Source of the DNA: Flavobacterium panici
Lineage (GTDB): Bacteria; Bacteroidota; Bacteroidia; Flavobacteriales; Flavobacteriaceae
Reading direction: 5' to 3'
Assembly (NCBI RefSeq): GCF_903819335.1
Contig: NZ_CAIJDE010000017.1
Location: 1 to 64,000 of the forward strand
Length of the DNA: 64,000 nt
The notes beneath the pieces were generated by a model. The model made no database searches and had not been told where the DNA came from. It saw only the letters and a list, made by a program, of their open reading frames with translations. Positions 44,456 to 53,412 of the stretch are shown piece after piece. Position numbers and translations under genes: made by a program. How positions within the stretch are numbered: position 1 is the first letter of the stretch; each line of letters starts with the position of its first letter.

Positions 44456-46210
44456 ATGAAAAGATATTTAATTCTATTACTGCTCACTTTTCAAGGGCTT
44501 ATGGCTCAAGTTCAATTTGAAGCCAGAGTAAGCAAAAACACGCTTGGACTTAACGAAAGACTCCGCATTGATTTCATTATGAATGTCGATGGCGATAATT
44601 TTGACCAGCCTGCATTTGAAGGATTTAAACTTGTAGCCGGACCAAGCCAGCAAATAAGCCAGTCTTGGGTAAACGGCCGAAGCTCTTTTCAAAAAATATA
44701 TTCTTATATTCTTCAGCCTGAGAAAAAAGGAACGGTTATTATTAAACAGGCTGCCATAGAATATAACGGACAGGTTTATAAAACTTCTCCAATAAAAGTT
44801 ACTGTAACCAATGCTGTTGCGCAGGAAAGAGATCCTAACGATCCAAGACAACAAGGCGGAGGCTCTGGAAACGAATTATTACAATTAGTTGCAGAGGTTT
44901 CTAAAACAACTCCTTATGTAAATGAACCAATAACAGTTGTTTACAAACTGTATTTTAATGAAATTGGTGTTACCGGATTTAGAGAAATTGCTAAACCAAA
45001 ATACAATGATTTCTGGAATCAGAATATTGACATCACACGATTGGTAATGGAAGAAGGAAGTTACCAGGGCCAGAGATGTCATTATGTAATATTAAAGAAA
45101 GCTATTTTATATCCGCAAAAATCAGGCAGATTAACAATTGCACCATTTTCATTAGATATTGGAGTGCAATTGCCAACAAATCGCCGCGATATGTTTGGTC
45201 AGATGATTATTGCTGAAGATAATAAAGTAGTAACAACAGGAGCCCGAACTATAAGTGTAAGACCACTTCCTGAATCAGGAAAACCAGAAGGATTTACCGG
45301 TGCAGTTGGAAACTTTAGTTTTAAAGTTACACCGTCCAGAACAACGCTAAAAAGCGGTGAAGGTTTAGATTTGCTTGTGAGCGCTTCAGGTACAGGAAAC
45401 ATGAAATTGTTTACTTTGCCAAAACCTGTTGTACCAAATGCATTAGAAATGTACGATCCGGTTCACGATGAAAAAGTAACTACTTCATTGTCTGGAATGT
45501 CTGGAAAAATATCCGACAAATACACTATTATTCCGCAGTACAAAGGAAAATATGCGATCAAACCAATGACGTTTTCTTATTTTGATTTGAGTACAGGTTC
45601 TTATAAAACGATAACTTCTCCAGAAATTATGGTGGATGTTTTAGACGGCCCGACTTTAGCGGAAGCAAATCCTTCGACAGCGACTAAAAACGTAATTACT
45701 AAAACAGAACAATTCAAATATATTAAGTCAAAAACAACTTTAGCATCAATTGCTAAAGATGATTTTTACGGTTCAGATTTGTATTATGCTTTATTGTTTT
45801 TCCCTTTTGCCATTATTCCAATTATAATTTTGGTTAGAAAGAAAAAAGAAGCAATTGACAGCGACGTAACCGGAAACAGAATTAGAATGAACAATAAACT
45901 TGCGAAGAAATATTTATCGCAGGCTAAAAAACAGCTTAATAATAAAGAGGCGTTTTATATTGCTCTGGAAAAAGCGATGCACAATTTCTTAAAAGCTAAA
46001 CTGCATATTGAAACATCAGAAATGAGTAAAGATAATATTCAGGAACTGCTTTTATCAAGAAATTCAAATCCTGAAACGGTTCAGAATTTCATTAATCTGA
46101 CCGAAAACTGTGAATTTGCTCGTTACGCTCCGGCATCAAGCGCTTCTATTCAGCAGGATTATGACAAAGCTGTTTTGATTATTTCAGAATTAGAAAAACA
46201 GATCGTTTAA
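44456..46210 (+). CDS. batD: BatD family protein
   Basis: A 584-residue envelope protein. The signal peptide ends near MAQ (18). Several beta-rich repeats follow, with the BatD marks LNERLRIDFIMN, KKGTVIIKQAAIEYNGQ and VGNFSFKVTPSRTTLKSGE. A membrane helix is near 441-460 (YYALLFFPFAIIPIIILV), with a cytoplasmic helical tail resembling the DUF4381-type segment of the 39720-41351 product. Length and place fit BatD. An AAACCCGACAGG palindrome separates it from batE. Confidence 0.92.
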   Translation: MKRYLILLLLTFQGLMAQVQFEARVSKNTLGLNERLRIDFIMNVDGDNFDQPAFEGFKLVAGPSQQISQSWVNGRSSFQKIYSYILQPEKKGTVIIKQAAIEYNGQVYKTSPIKVTVTNAVAQERDPNDPRQQGGGSGNELLQLVAEVSKTTPYVNEPITVVYKLYFNEIGVTGFREIAKPKYNDFWNQNIDITRLVMEEGSYQGQRCHYVILKKAILYPQKSGRLTIAPFSLDIGVQLPTNRRDMFGQMIIAEDNKVVTTGARTISVRPLPESGKPEGFTGAVGNFSFKVTPSRTTLKSGEGLDLLVSASGTGNMKLFTLPKPVVPNALEMYDPVHDEKVTTSLSGMSGKISDKYTIIPQYKGKYAIKPMTFSYFDLSTGSYKTITSPEIMVDVLDGPTLAEANPSTATKNVITKTEQFKYIKSKTTLASIAKDDFYGSDLYYALLFFPFAIIPIIILVRKKKEAIDSDVTGNRIRMNNKLAKKYLSQAKKQLNNKEAFYIALEKAMHNFLKAKLHIETSEMSKDNIQELLLSRNSNPETVQNFINLTENCEFARYAPASSASIQQDYDKAVLIISELEKQIV

Positions 46211-46226
46211 TTTTTAACTTAAATTC

Positions 46227-46259
46227 AAACCCGACAGGTTTTTAAAACCTGTCGGGTTT
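46227..46259. repeat. AAACCCGACAGGTTTT perfect palindrome
   Basis: The 16-base arms at 46227-46242 and 46244-46259 are exact reverse complements. No T-run follows on the plus strand, and batE starts 13 bases later, so I call it an interspersed palindrome rather than a full terminator. Confidence 0.75.
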
Positions 46260-46271
46260 AAAAAATTAATA

Positions 46272-47018
46272 ATGAAAAATATATTATATCTCTTTTTACT
46301 AATCTCACAGGTTTTCTTTGCTCAAAGCAGCTTTGAAAAAGGAAATGCTTTGTACCAAAAGGGAGAATATCAGGAAGCTGTTCAGGTTTATGAAGATATT
46401 ATTAAAGAAAACAAACAGCAATCGGCAGAGTTGTATTTTAATTTGGCAAACAGTTATTATAAACTGAATAAAGTTGCGCCTTCTATTTACAATTACGAAA
46501 AAGCTTTGGTATTAAAACCAAACGATCCTGAGACTTTAAACAACTTAAAATTTGCCAAAAAACTAACAATCGATGAAATCAAAGAAGTTCCGAAAGTTGG
46601 TTTTGCAAAACTAATCCAGAATTTTACAGGCATTTTCGATTATAATCAATGGGCAAAGATTTCTGTTGCCTTTGGTTTTGTGTTTTTGCTGAGTTTTATT
46701 GGGTATTATTTTTCACAGCTTACCATTACAAAAAGAATTTATTTCATTGGAATGTTTATTCTTTTAGTTGCTTTGATTTTAAGTGTTTTTGCTGGAATGT
46801 CTGAAAAAGACCATTTTGACAACGATCGTCCGGCAATTATTTTTTCTGAATTAAGCGAAGTTCGAAGCGAACCGCAAAAAGCGGGTTCAGCTATTATCCT
46901 GCTTCATGAAGGAGCAAAAGTTTATGTTCTGGAAACGGTTGGAAAATGGAAAAAAATCGAATTAACAGACGGAACTGAAGGCTGGATTGATGCTACTACA
47001 ATTAAAGAAGTAAAATAA
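46272..47018 (+). CDS. batE: BatE, TPR and SH3 protein
   Basis: A 248-residue protein, last gene of the Bat operon. The signal peptide ends FFAQ (about 18), then TPR repeats (ALYQKGEYQEAVQVYEDI, YFNLANSYYKLNKVAPSIYNYEKALVLKP) at 22-95. Two membrane helices lie near 129-147 and 154-174. A C-terminal bacterial SH3 domain (about 190-245, EVRSEPQ, LHEGAKVYVLE, WKKIELTDGTEGWI) suggests peptidoglycan or ligand binding. A palindromic terminator follows. Confidence 0.93.
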   Translation: MKNILYLFLLISQVFFAQSSFEKGNALYQKGEYQEAVQVYEDIIKENKQQSAELYFNLANSYYKLNKVAPSIYNYEKALVLKPNDPETLNNLKFAKKLTIDEIKEVPKVGFAKLIQNFTGIFDYNQWAKISVAFGFVFLLSFIGYYFSQLTITKRIYFIGMFILLVALILSVFAGMSEKDHFDNDRPAIIFSELSEVRSEPQKAGSAIILLHEGAKVYVLETVGKWKKIELTDGTEGWIDATTIKEVK

Positions 47019-47030
47019 AATTTCAAATAA

Positions 47031-47071
47031 AAAATCCCAAATTCCAATGTTATGTTGGGATTTGGGATTTT
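47031..47071 (+). terminator. Bat operon terminator, AATCCCAAATTCCAA palindrome
   Basis: AAAATCCCAAATTCCAA (47031-47047) is mirrored by TTGGGATTTGGGATTTT (47055-47071) with one G-U-type mismatch, followed by T-rich sequence. It belongs to the ATTCCAAATTCCAA family. Confidence 0.75.
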
Positions 47072-47111
47072 ACTTTTTTGGAATTTGATTTATCTATGTC
47101 GATCAACTTTG

Positions 47112-47139
47112 CGTAGACGCACTGCTGTGCGTCTCTACG
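47112..47139. repeat. GACGCACTGC palindrome, solitary copy
   Basis: CGTAGACGCACTGCTGTGCG followed by TCTCTACG; near-perfect palindrome. Its flanks (AACTTTG before, ATTTTGATTGT after) are shared with the copy at 49297-49323, so the repeat unit is longer than the palindrome. Confidence 0.75.
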
Positions 47140-47217
47140 ATTTTGATTGTCGAAATATTCTTGTGCAAAATTTATTTAGAAACCTTTCTGTACAATCTAT
47201 ATCCACCCCAGCATATT

Positions 47218-47338
47218 GTAGAGACGCACAGCAGTGCGTCTACGTCCAGCATATCGACAACGGTGTGTTAGATACAATTAATTCCAAAAAATCTTTGTCG
47301 ACAAACTTTGCGTAGACGCACTGCTGTGCGTCTCTACG
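47218..47338. repeat. Compound element of two inverted GACGCACTGC palindromes, copy 1
   Basis: GTAGAGACGCACAGCAGTGC plus GTCTACGTCCAGCATATCG at the left end (47218-47262) and ACTTTGCGTAGACGCACTGC plus TGTGCGTCTCTACG at the right end (47305-47338). The same arrangement recurs at 49211-49323. Nothing protein-coding is seen in 47072-47366; a short frame across it is built from the repeats. Confidence 0.75.
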
Positions 47339-47366
47339 GAATAAATTGTGCAAAAAAATCAAATAA

Positions 47367-47410
47367 AAAAATCCCAAATTCCAAGACAATAATTGGAATT
47401 TGGGATTTTT
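47367..47410 (-). terminator. Terminator of the VWA pseudogene, ATTCCAAATTCCAA family
   Basis: AAAAATCCCAAATTCCAA (47367-47384) and TTGGAATTTGGGATTTTT (47393-47410) are exact reverse complements. The palindrome lies 20 bases after the stop at 47431 on the minus strand. Confidence 0.8.
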
Positions 47411-47430
47411 ACTTTTCTTGGAATTTAAAA

Positions 47431-48981
47431 TTAATTCACTGCATCCACTAATCGTACAAATTCTGCTCTGTATCCTTCATCATCATTTGCTAAACCAGAT
47501 TTTGCTAGTTTTCTAATGTCTGAAGTTGACGAATTACTAATAAATTTAGAATCTCGCAATTTCAAACCAAACCAGGCAACTGCCGTTGTAAATTTAAAAT
47601 CAGAAGAACTATTATCTAATGAAATTTTCCTGTTCGGAATTGTGTTTACGATTTCGATACTTTTATCACCATCAGGCTTTTTGTAACGGAATTTAATCGT
47701 TGCCAATTCATCGCTGTAATTTGATTCATCGGTTTTAACTTTAGTATACTTTAAATCAGATGGAACATAATCGCTTTCAACTCCGGTTGGAATAATTTCA
47801 TAAAGGGCCGTTACCGTGTGTCCGCTTCCTAATTCTCCGGCATCGACAGCATCATTTTTAAAATCTTCGTCTTTTAATCTTCGGTTTTCATAGCCAATTA
47901 ATCGGTATGCCTGAACATGTTTTGGATTAAACTCAATCTGTATTTTTACATCTTTTGCAATTGCAAACATCGAACCTTTAAATTCTTTTCCTAAAAAACG
48001 ATTCGCTTCCTGAATATTATCGATATAAGCATAATTTCCGTTTCCTTTATCGGCAAGAATTTCCATTTTACTGTCTTTATAATTCCCCATTCCGAAACCT
48101 AAAACCGTTAGAAACACACCCGATTTTCTTTTCTCTTCAATCAGTTTTTCCATATCATCATCAGTCGATGCGCCAACATTAAAATCACCATCGGTTGCAA
48201 TTACAGCTCTGTTGTTTCCTTCTTTAATGAAATTTTCCTGAGCTAATTTGTAGGCCAATTCAATTCCTTCGCCGCCGGCTGTGCTTCCACCCGCGCTTAG
48301 TTTATCAAAAGCATCCATAATTTCATCTTTTTCATCACCAGAAGTCGGTGATAAAACAACTCAGGCAGAACCTGCATAAACCACAATCGAAACTTTATCC
48401 TGCGGGCGCAGTTCTTTTACCAAAATTTTCATTGATTCTTTTAAAAGAGGAAGTTTATTGGCTTCATCCATAGAACCCGAAACATCAATTAAAAAAACAA
48501 GGTTTGAAGCAGGCAGATTTGTCATTGGAATATTTTTTCCCTGTAAACCTATTTTCAACAATAAAGAATTTTTATTCCACGGACTTTCGCTTACTTCGGT
48601 ATTGATAGAAAACGGATTTTGTCCTTCTGGCTGCGGATATTTGTATTTAAAGAAGTTCATCATTTCTTCGATACGAACGGCATCTTTAGGAACAGGCTGG
48701 CCTTCGTTTATAAAACGGCGAATATTAGTGTAAGATGCATTATCAACATCTATGGAAAAAGTAGAAAGAGGAGCTTTTTGTGGAGACTCAAAAGGATTTT
48801 CTTCGAGTCCGGCGTAACTTTCAGTATTAGGATCTGAAATATTTTCTTCGGGAATTTCATCAGTCGTTGCGACAACAGTCGTGTCCATGTCCATTGTCTC
48901 TTCAGCTGCAGCGTCGTATTTTTTACAACTTAGTACAGTAAGTAAAAGGAATGCCAATAAATAAAATGGTTTATTTTTCAT
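47431..48981 (-). pseudogene. VWA lipoprotein (YfbK-like) interrupted by one TGA codon
   Basis: Would encode a 515- to 516-residue lipoprotein: type II signal peptide with lipobox LLTVLSC, a vWF_A N-terminal domain (FSIDVDNASYTNIRRF), a VWA domain with DVSGSM, and a C-terminal DUF3520-like domain. The frame from ATG 48981 runs 206 codons to TGA at 48363-48361 and then continues in the same frame without other stops to 47431. At the break the sequence reads VVYAGSA-stop-VVLSPTSGDEK; family members have Gly here, so GGA to TGA is the simplest explanation. The downstream half alone (ATG 48318) lacks the MIDAS motif and signal peptide. It could also be a sequencing error. Confidence 0.88.
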
Positions 48982-49210
48982 TTAAAATAAATTTTAGGAA
49001 TTAATAATTTGATTTTTTCTTTCAAATAATAACTAGCATTCCGGATGTACTAAGAAAATTATCTGCAATTTCCGGCAATCCAAATTTGATGCCAAGATTC
49101 CTAAAAATTTATTGTGAAGAATTTCACCATATAAGTGATATAAGAAAATTTAAGTTTGTTTGTAATTAATTGGTGTTTTTATTTATAACAAATATATAGA
49201 CACCGTATAT
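48982..49210. other. Gene-free AT-rich stretch
   Basis: About 230 bases upstream of the VWA pseudogene with no reading frame that looks coding. A -7-like TTATTATTTG lies near 49024-49033 on the minus strand but has one base too many for the consensus. The next bases are the compound repeat. Confidence 0.4.
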
Positions 49211-49323
49211 CGTAGAGACGCACAGCAGTGCGTCTACGTCCAGTATATCGGCAAACGTTGCGCAAACTTATAAAAATTCTGTGTAGACAAACTTTGCGTA
49301 GACGCACTGCTGTGCGCCTCTAC
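49211..49323. repeat. Compound element of two inverted GACGCACTGC palindromes, copy 2
   Basis: CGTAGAGACGCACAGCAGTG plus CGTCTACGTCCAGTATATCG at the left (49211-49250) and CTTTGCGTAGACGCACTGC plus TGTGCGCCTCTAC at the right (49292-49323). Same order and orientation as 47218-47338. The two copies flank the VWA pseudogene. Confidence 0.75.
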
Positions 49324-49355
49324 AATTTTGATTGTGAAAATATATGTTGGAAAGT

Positions 49356-49928
49356 TTATTGGAAATTGTAAACCTTCTCAGGCGTAACGCAATAATCTAA
49401 TTTTATATCAGATTCAAAAACGTCATCGATTTGATTTACGGATTCGAAGAAAGAAAGACCAATTTTTATGGTTTCGGGTTTACAATTGGCTAAAAATTTA
49501 TCGTAGAATCCTTTTCCGTAACCAATTCTATTTCCAAAAACATCAAAAGCTAAAAGCGGTACAAAAACAACCTCAATATTTTGCGTGGGAACAGGAAGTC
49601 CGTTTATGGGTTCCGGAATATTGTATTCATTTTTTTTGATTTTGGTATTATCTGTCAATAAAAAATGAGTCATTTCCCTGGTTTCAAAATCGCTTTTTGA
49701 GATCACGATTTCTTTATCTTTTCCGGAAAGTAAGTGCAGAATAAATTCTGTATCAACTTCTTTTTGCTCTGTAATGGGCAAAAAAACATGATAATACGTT
49801 TTTTCCCAAATAGGCAATTGAATTAAATTATTGGCAATAGCCAGACTTTTTTCTTCGATATCACTTTCAGAAAGTTGTTTTCGGAGATTTTTATATTCAA
49901 GCCTTAATTCTTTTTTACTCGTCGTCAT
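49356..49928 (-). CDS. 5-formyltetrahydrofolate cyclo-ligase
   Basis: ATP-dependent enzyme (MTHFS, YgfA/Fau type) converting 5-formyl-THF to 5,10-methenyl-THF in folate salvage. The 190 residues begin KKELRLEYKNLRKQLS, typical of the family. The signature GNRIGYGKGFYDKFL lies near 142-156, preceded by VFVPLLAFD. The start overlaps the stop of the deacylase gene by 14 bases, so the two are an operon with coupled translation. Confidence 0.94.
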   Translation of the reverse strand: MTTSKKELRLEYKNLRKQLSESDIEEKSLAIANNLIQLPIWEKTYYHVFLPITEQKEVDTEFILHLLSGKDKEIVISKSDFETREMTHFLLTDNTKIKKNEYNIPEPINGLPVPTQNIEVVFVPLLAFDVFGNRIGYGKGFYDKFLANCKPETIKIGLSFFESVNQIDDVFESDIKLDYCVTPEKVYNFQ

Positions 49929-50895
49929 TTACAGGAGAATTTTTAGAAATGTGATAAATTGCATCGCCTTCATAAACAATTGGCGAGTGATTGGCATTAA
50001 TAACATATCCGTCGTGCGGCGCTTTTACTTTTTGCTCAAACTTTCCAAACGGATCTGTAATAATAGCCAGGATAGTTCCTTTGGTTACAAATTTACCAAC
50101 CATATTATAATCATGAAGCAAACCGGAACATTTTGCACGAAGCCAGACTGAATATTTTATATAAATAGAAGATTCTAAAGCAGGCTCAACAATGTGCTTC
50201 GGATCGAGCATACCTAAATAATTCAGTAAACGCATTACTCCTTTTATTCCTTCATTGGCAACAGCATCATTTATATCAAGTGATTTTCCTCCTTCAAAAA
50301 GCAGCATTTTTATATTTGCTTTTTCGCAGGTATTTCTAAAAGAACCGCCAATATTTTTGGAATATAAAGTAAAAGGCGCATTAAAAATATCAGCCAGTAA
50401 TTTCAATTCCATATTATTTTCGGTAATTCGAATCTGCGGAACATTAAAACGACTTGCTCCTCCGGCATGAAAATCGACAGCATAATCAATAATTGGTAAA
50501 ATCTGCTCAACGATATGATACGCAAATCGGCTGGCCAGAGAACCTTTTTTACTTCCCGGAAAAACCCTGTTTAAATCTCTTCCGTCAGGAAACTCGCGGG
50601 ATTTATTCACAAAACCGTACATATTGATAATGGGAATACAAATTATTGTTCCTCTTTGCGGACGGTTTATTTTTTTACTGATGATCTGCCGAACGACTTC
50701 TACTCCATTAATTTCGTCGCCGTGAATTCCTGCCGAAAATAAAACAACCGGTCCTTCAAGCTTGGAACGACGGACAATTACAGGAATATTGAGTTTTGTT
50801 GTAGTATGTAATCGCGCTATTTCGACGTTTATGGTTTTATGTTCTCCCGGCAAAATCGATTCGCCAAAAATAACAAGGGGCTTACTATTTTTCAT
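49915..50895 (-). CDS. Succinylglutamate desuccinylase/aspartoacylase-family zinc hydrolase
   Basis: A 326-residue cytoplasmic protein of the AstE/AspA branch of M14-like zinc carboxypeptidases. The zinc motif GIHGDEINGVE (H-x2-E) lies near 57-67 and the third ligand in DFHAGG near 141. DGRDLNRVFPG near 104-114 is the typical substrate-binding segment. The C-terminal part (about 260-315) is a beta-rich biotinyl-like fold, as in the AF2390-type members. The substrate is unknown. The gene overlaps the 5-formyl-THF cyclo-ligase gene. Confidence 0.88.
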   Translation of the reverse strand: MKNSKPLVIFGESILPGEHKTINVEIARLHTTTKLNIPVIVRRSKLEGPVVLFSAGIHGDEINGVEVVRQIISKKINRPQRGTIICIPIINMYGFVNKSREFPDGRDLNRVFPGSKKGSLASRFAYHIVEQILPIIDYAVDFHAGGASRFNVPQIRITENNMELKLLADIFNAPFTLYSKNIGGSFRNTCEKANIKMLLFEGGKSLDINDAVANEGIKGVMRLLNYLGMLDPKHIVEPALESSIYIKYSVWLRAKCSGLLHDYNMVGKFVTKGTILAIITDPFGKFEQKVKAPHDGYVINANHSPIVYEGDAIYHISKNSPVNDDE

Positions 50896-50940
50896 GTAGA
50901 ATTATAAAATCTAAATATAGAAATTATTCTTTTGATTTCG

Positions 50941-50948
50941 TAAATTTG
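50941..50948 (+). promoter_or_regulatory. Putative -7 element of uvrC
   Basis: TAAATTTG matches TAnnTTTG, with a predicted leader of about 77 bases; no -33 box at the right distance. Confidence 0.4.
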
Positions 50949-51031
50949 AAACTAAATCACTGTTAAGCTTTTTTCAGGAACTAGAATGGTTTTTGAAAAC
51001 GCTTTTCAACTATCTTCAGAAATAAAACAGA

Positions 51032-52831
51032 ATGTCAAAACCGTCCTTAGATCTACAAATTCTCACCTTGCCGGATAATCCCGGTGTGTATCAATATTAC
51101 GATAAAGACGGGAAAATTTTATATGTAGGCAAAGCCAAAAATTTAAAAAAAAGGGTTTCCTCCTATTTCAATAAAATTCACGATACGGCTAAAACAAATG
51201 TTTTGGTTCGAAAAATCGTAACCATAAAACATATTGTGGTTCCCACAGAAACCGACGCACTTTTATTAGAAAACAATTTAATCAAAACATTACAGCCAAG
51301 ATATAATGTTTTGCTGCGCGATGATAAAAGTTATCCCTGGATTTGTATAAAAAAAGAACCTTTTTCGAGAATATTTTTAACCCGAAGAATGGTCAAAGAC
51401 GGATCTGAATATTTTGGCCCGTACACTAATTTCAAAATGGTTTATACGATTCTGGATTTGATAAAAGAACTGTATCCATTAAGAACCTGCAATTACGATT
51501 TAAGCAAATCCAATATTGAATCAGGCAAATTCAAAGTTTGTCTGGAATATCATATTGGCAATTGCAAAGGTCCGTGCGAAGGCATAGAATCTCTGGAAGA
51601 TTATCAAAGACAAGTCGACGCAATCCGAGAGATTTTAAAAGGAAATTTCAAGGAAAGTATGAAAGATTTCAAACGTTTAATGGCACAATATGCACAGGAT
51701 TTACGTTTTGAAGAAGCTCAGAAAATCAAAGAAAAAATAGAAATCCTCGAAAATTATCAATCAAGATCAACGATTGTAAATCCGAAAATCACAAACATCG
51801 ATGTCTTTTCGATTGTTTCAGATGAAAGCGCGGCTTATGTCAACTTTTTACAAATTTCTCACGGTTCGATTATTCGTTCGCATACTTTAGAAATCAAGAA
51901 AAAACTGGACGAAAGCGACGAAGAATTATTAGAACTGGCCATTATCGAGCTTCGGGAGCGTTTTCAATTATTATCAAAAGAAATTATTGTTCCGTTTGAA
52001 ATTGATTTGGGCGAAAAAATAAAAGTAACCGTTCCGCAGCTTGGAGATAAAAAACAGATTTTAGATTTATCGATTCGAAATGCCAAATTCTACCGAATTG
52101 AACAATTGAAACAATTGCAAATTGTTGATCCTGATCGTCACGTTAATAGAATTATGGCGCAGATGCAGAAAGATTTACGTCTTCCGGTTGAGCCTCGACA
52201 TATAGAATGTTTTGATAACTCGAATATTCAGGGAACAAATCCTGTTGCGGCCTGCGTCGTTTTTAAAGATGGAAAAGCCAGTAAAAAAGATTACCGCCAT
52301 TTTAATGTAAAAACCGTTGAAGGCCCTGACGATTTTGCTTCGATGACCGAAATTGTATATCGTCGTTACAAAAGATTATTAGATGAAAATGAACCTTTGC
52401 CGCAATTAATAATTATTGACGGTGGGAAAGGACAATTGTCTGCCGCTTTAAAAAGTATTGATGAATTAGGTTTGCGAGGAAAAATTGCGATTATAGGAAT
52501 TGCGAAACGTCTCGAAGAACTTTTTTATCCCGGCGATTCGATTCCGTTATATCTCGATAAAAAATCAGAAACTTTAAAAGTAATTCAGCAGTTACGAAAT
52601 GAAGCGCACCGATTTGGGATTACATTTCACCGTGATAAACGAAGCAAAGCAGCACTTAATTCTTCTGTAGAAAGTATTCCGGGAATTGGCGAAAAAACAA
52701 TGCTCACGTTAATACAACATTTTAAAAGTGTTAAGAGATTGAAATTAGCTTCTGAAAAAGACATATCAGCAGTTGTTGGTGTATCAAAAGCCAAAAAAAT
52801 TGTCGAATTTTATCATCCAAAAGAAAATTAA
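51032..52831 (+). CDS. uvrC: Excinuclease ABC subunit C
   Basis: UvrC makes both incisions in UvrABC nucleotide excision repair. The 599 residues contain the GIY-YIG nuclease (PGVYQYYDKDGKILYVGKAKNLKKRV, shortened: GVY at 19-21 and YVGKAKNLKKR from 32), the UvrB-binding UVR motif near 205-240, the RNase H-like endonuclease half (ECFDNSNIQG, VEGPDDFASM, IIDGGKGQLSAA) and the C-terminal helix-hairpin-helix pair (SIPGIGEKT, SAVVGVSKAK). All are complete. The next gene starts 6 bases after the stop. Confidence 0.97.
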   Translation: MSKPSLDLQILTLPDNPGVYQYYDKDGKILYVGKAKNLKKRVSSYFNKIHDTAKTNVLVRKIVTIKHIVVPTETDALLLENNLIKTLQPRYNVLLRDDKSYPWICIKKEPFSRIFLTRRMVKDGSEYFGPYTNFKMVYTILDLIKELYPLRTCNYDLSKSNIESGKFKVCLEYHIGNCKGPCEGIESLEDYQRQVDAIREILKGNFKESMKDFKRLMAQYAQDLRFEEAQKIKEKIEILENYQSRSTIVNPKITNIDVFSIVSDESAAYVNFLQISHGSIIRSHTLEIKKKLDESDEELLELAIIELRERFQLLSKEIIVPFEIDLGEKIKVTVPQLGDKKQILDLSIRNAKFYRIEQLKQLQIVDPDRHVNRIMAQMQKDLRLPVEPRHIECFDNSNIQGTNPVAACVVFKDGKASKKDYRHFNVKTVEGPDDFASMTEIVYRRYKRLLDENEPLPQLIIIDGGKGQLSAALKSIDELGLRGKIAIIGIAKRLEELFYPGDSIPLYLDKKSETLKVIQQLRNEAHRFGITFHRDKRSKAALNSSVESIPGIGEKTMLTLIQHFKSVKRLKLASEKDISAVVGVSKAKKIVEFYHPKEN

Positions 52832-52837
52832 CTCATT

Positions 52838-53350
52838 TTGAAAAAGCTCTTTTTACCTATTTGTTTCTTGTTCGTTTTTTCTATTTCCTATAGTCAAAAT
52901 GAAGTTTCGGTTGTACAAAAAGACAAAAGTGAATTTAAAGTTAGTTTTGAAGATGATTTTGAAACATTAAAAATAAAAAATGCTAAAACGGGGCAAATTC
53001 AAGTCATAAAAAATGTTGAAGCTTCGATAACAGGAAAACAATCCAGGTTAGAAGTTAACGATTTTAATTTTGACGGGTTTTTGGATTTTGCTTCTTTTCA
53101 TACCGATGACGGTATGGGAGTTTATACCATTTATCAAATTTTTATTTTTAACCCGAAAACAAAACAATTTGACAGTTTAAATTTTCCGTCAAACTTTAGC
53201 CCTAAATGCGATATGTTTTGTGATGTGAAAATTGATAAAACTAAAAAGATACTTACATCAAGCTGCAGGGGCGGTGCAAGAAATCATACCGATGTTTGGA
53301 AATACGATAAAAACAAAAAATTAATACTTTCAAAAACACAATCATATTAA
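52838..53350 (+). CDS. Exported XAC2610-like protein
   Basis: A 170-residue exported protein starting at TTG 52838 (MKKLFLPICFLFVFSISYSQ signal peptide). It carries DFNFDGFLDFASFHTDDGMG, a calcium-type DxNxDGxxD loop, followed by YTIYQIFIFNPKTKQF. This is the pattern of XAC2610-related proteins, which I recognise only by pattern; the function is unknown. No better ATG exists near, and the signal peptide begins exactly at this TTG. It lies 6 bases after uvrC and 62 bases before the patatin gene. Confidence 0.72.
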   Translation: MKKLFLPICFLFVFSISYSQNEVSVVQKDKSEFKVSFEDDFETLKIKNAKTGQIQVIKNVEASITGKQSRLEVNDFNFDGFLDFASFHTDDGMGVYTIYQIFIFNPKTKQFDSLNFPSNFSPKCDMFCDVKIDKTKKILTSSCRGGARNHTDVWKYDKNKKLILSKTQSY

Positions 53351-53412
53351 GATAAATCTAGTATAAAGCCGAAAAAATTACCGACTTTTACAAAACCAAT
53401 TACTTATTTTTT

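Noticed and set aside
47052-47315. 87-residue plus-strand frame
   Set aside because: Built from the GACGCACTGC repeats; no protein features, promoter or neighbour relation.
47431-48318. Separate VWA gene starting at 48318
   Set aside because: It continues the upstream frame without a shift, lacks the MIDAS motif and signal peptide, and has no promoter; it is the second half of the pseudogene.
48361-48363. Selenocysteine or recoded TGA
   Set aside because: No selenocysteine insertion element or selenium genes are seen, and family members have Gly rather than Cys at this place.
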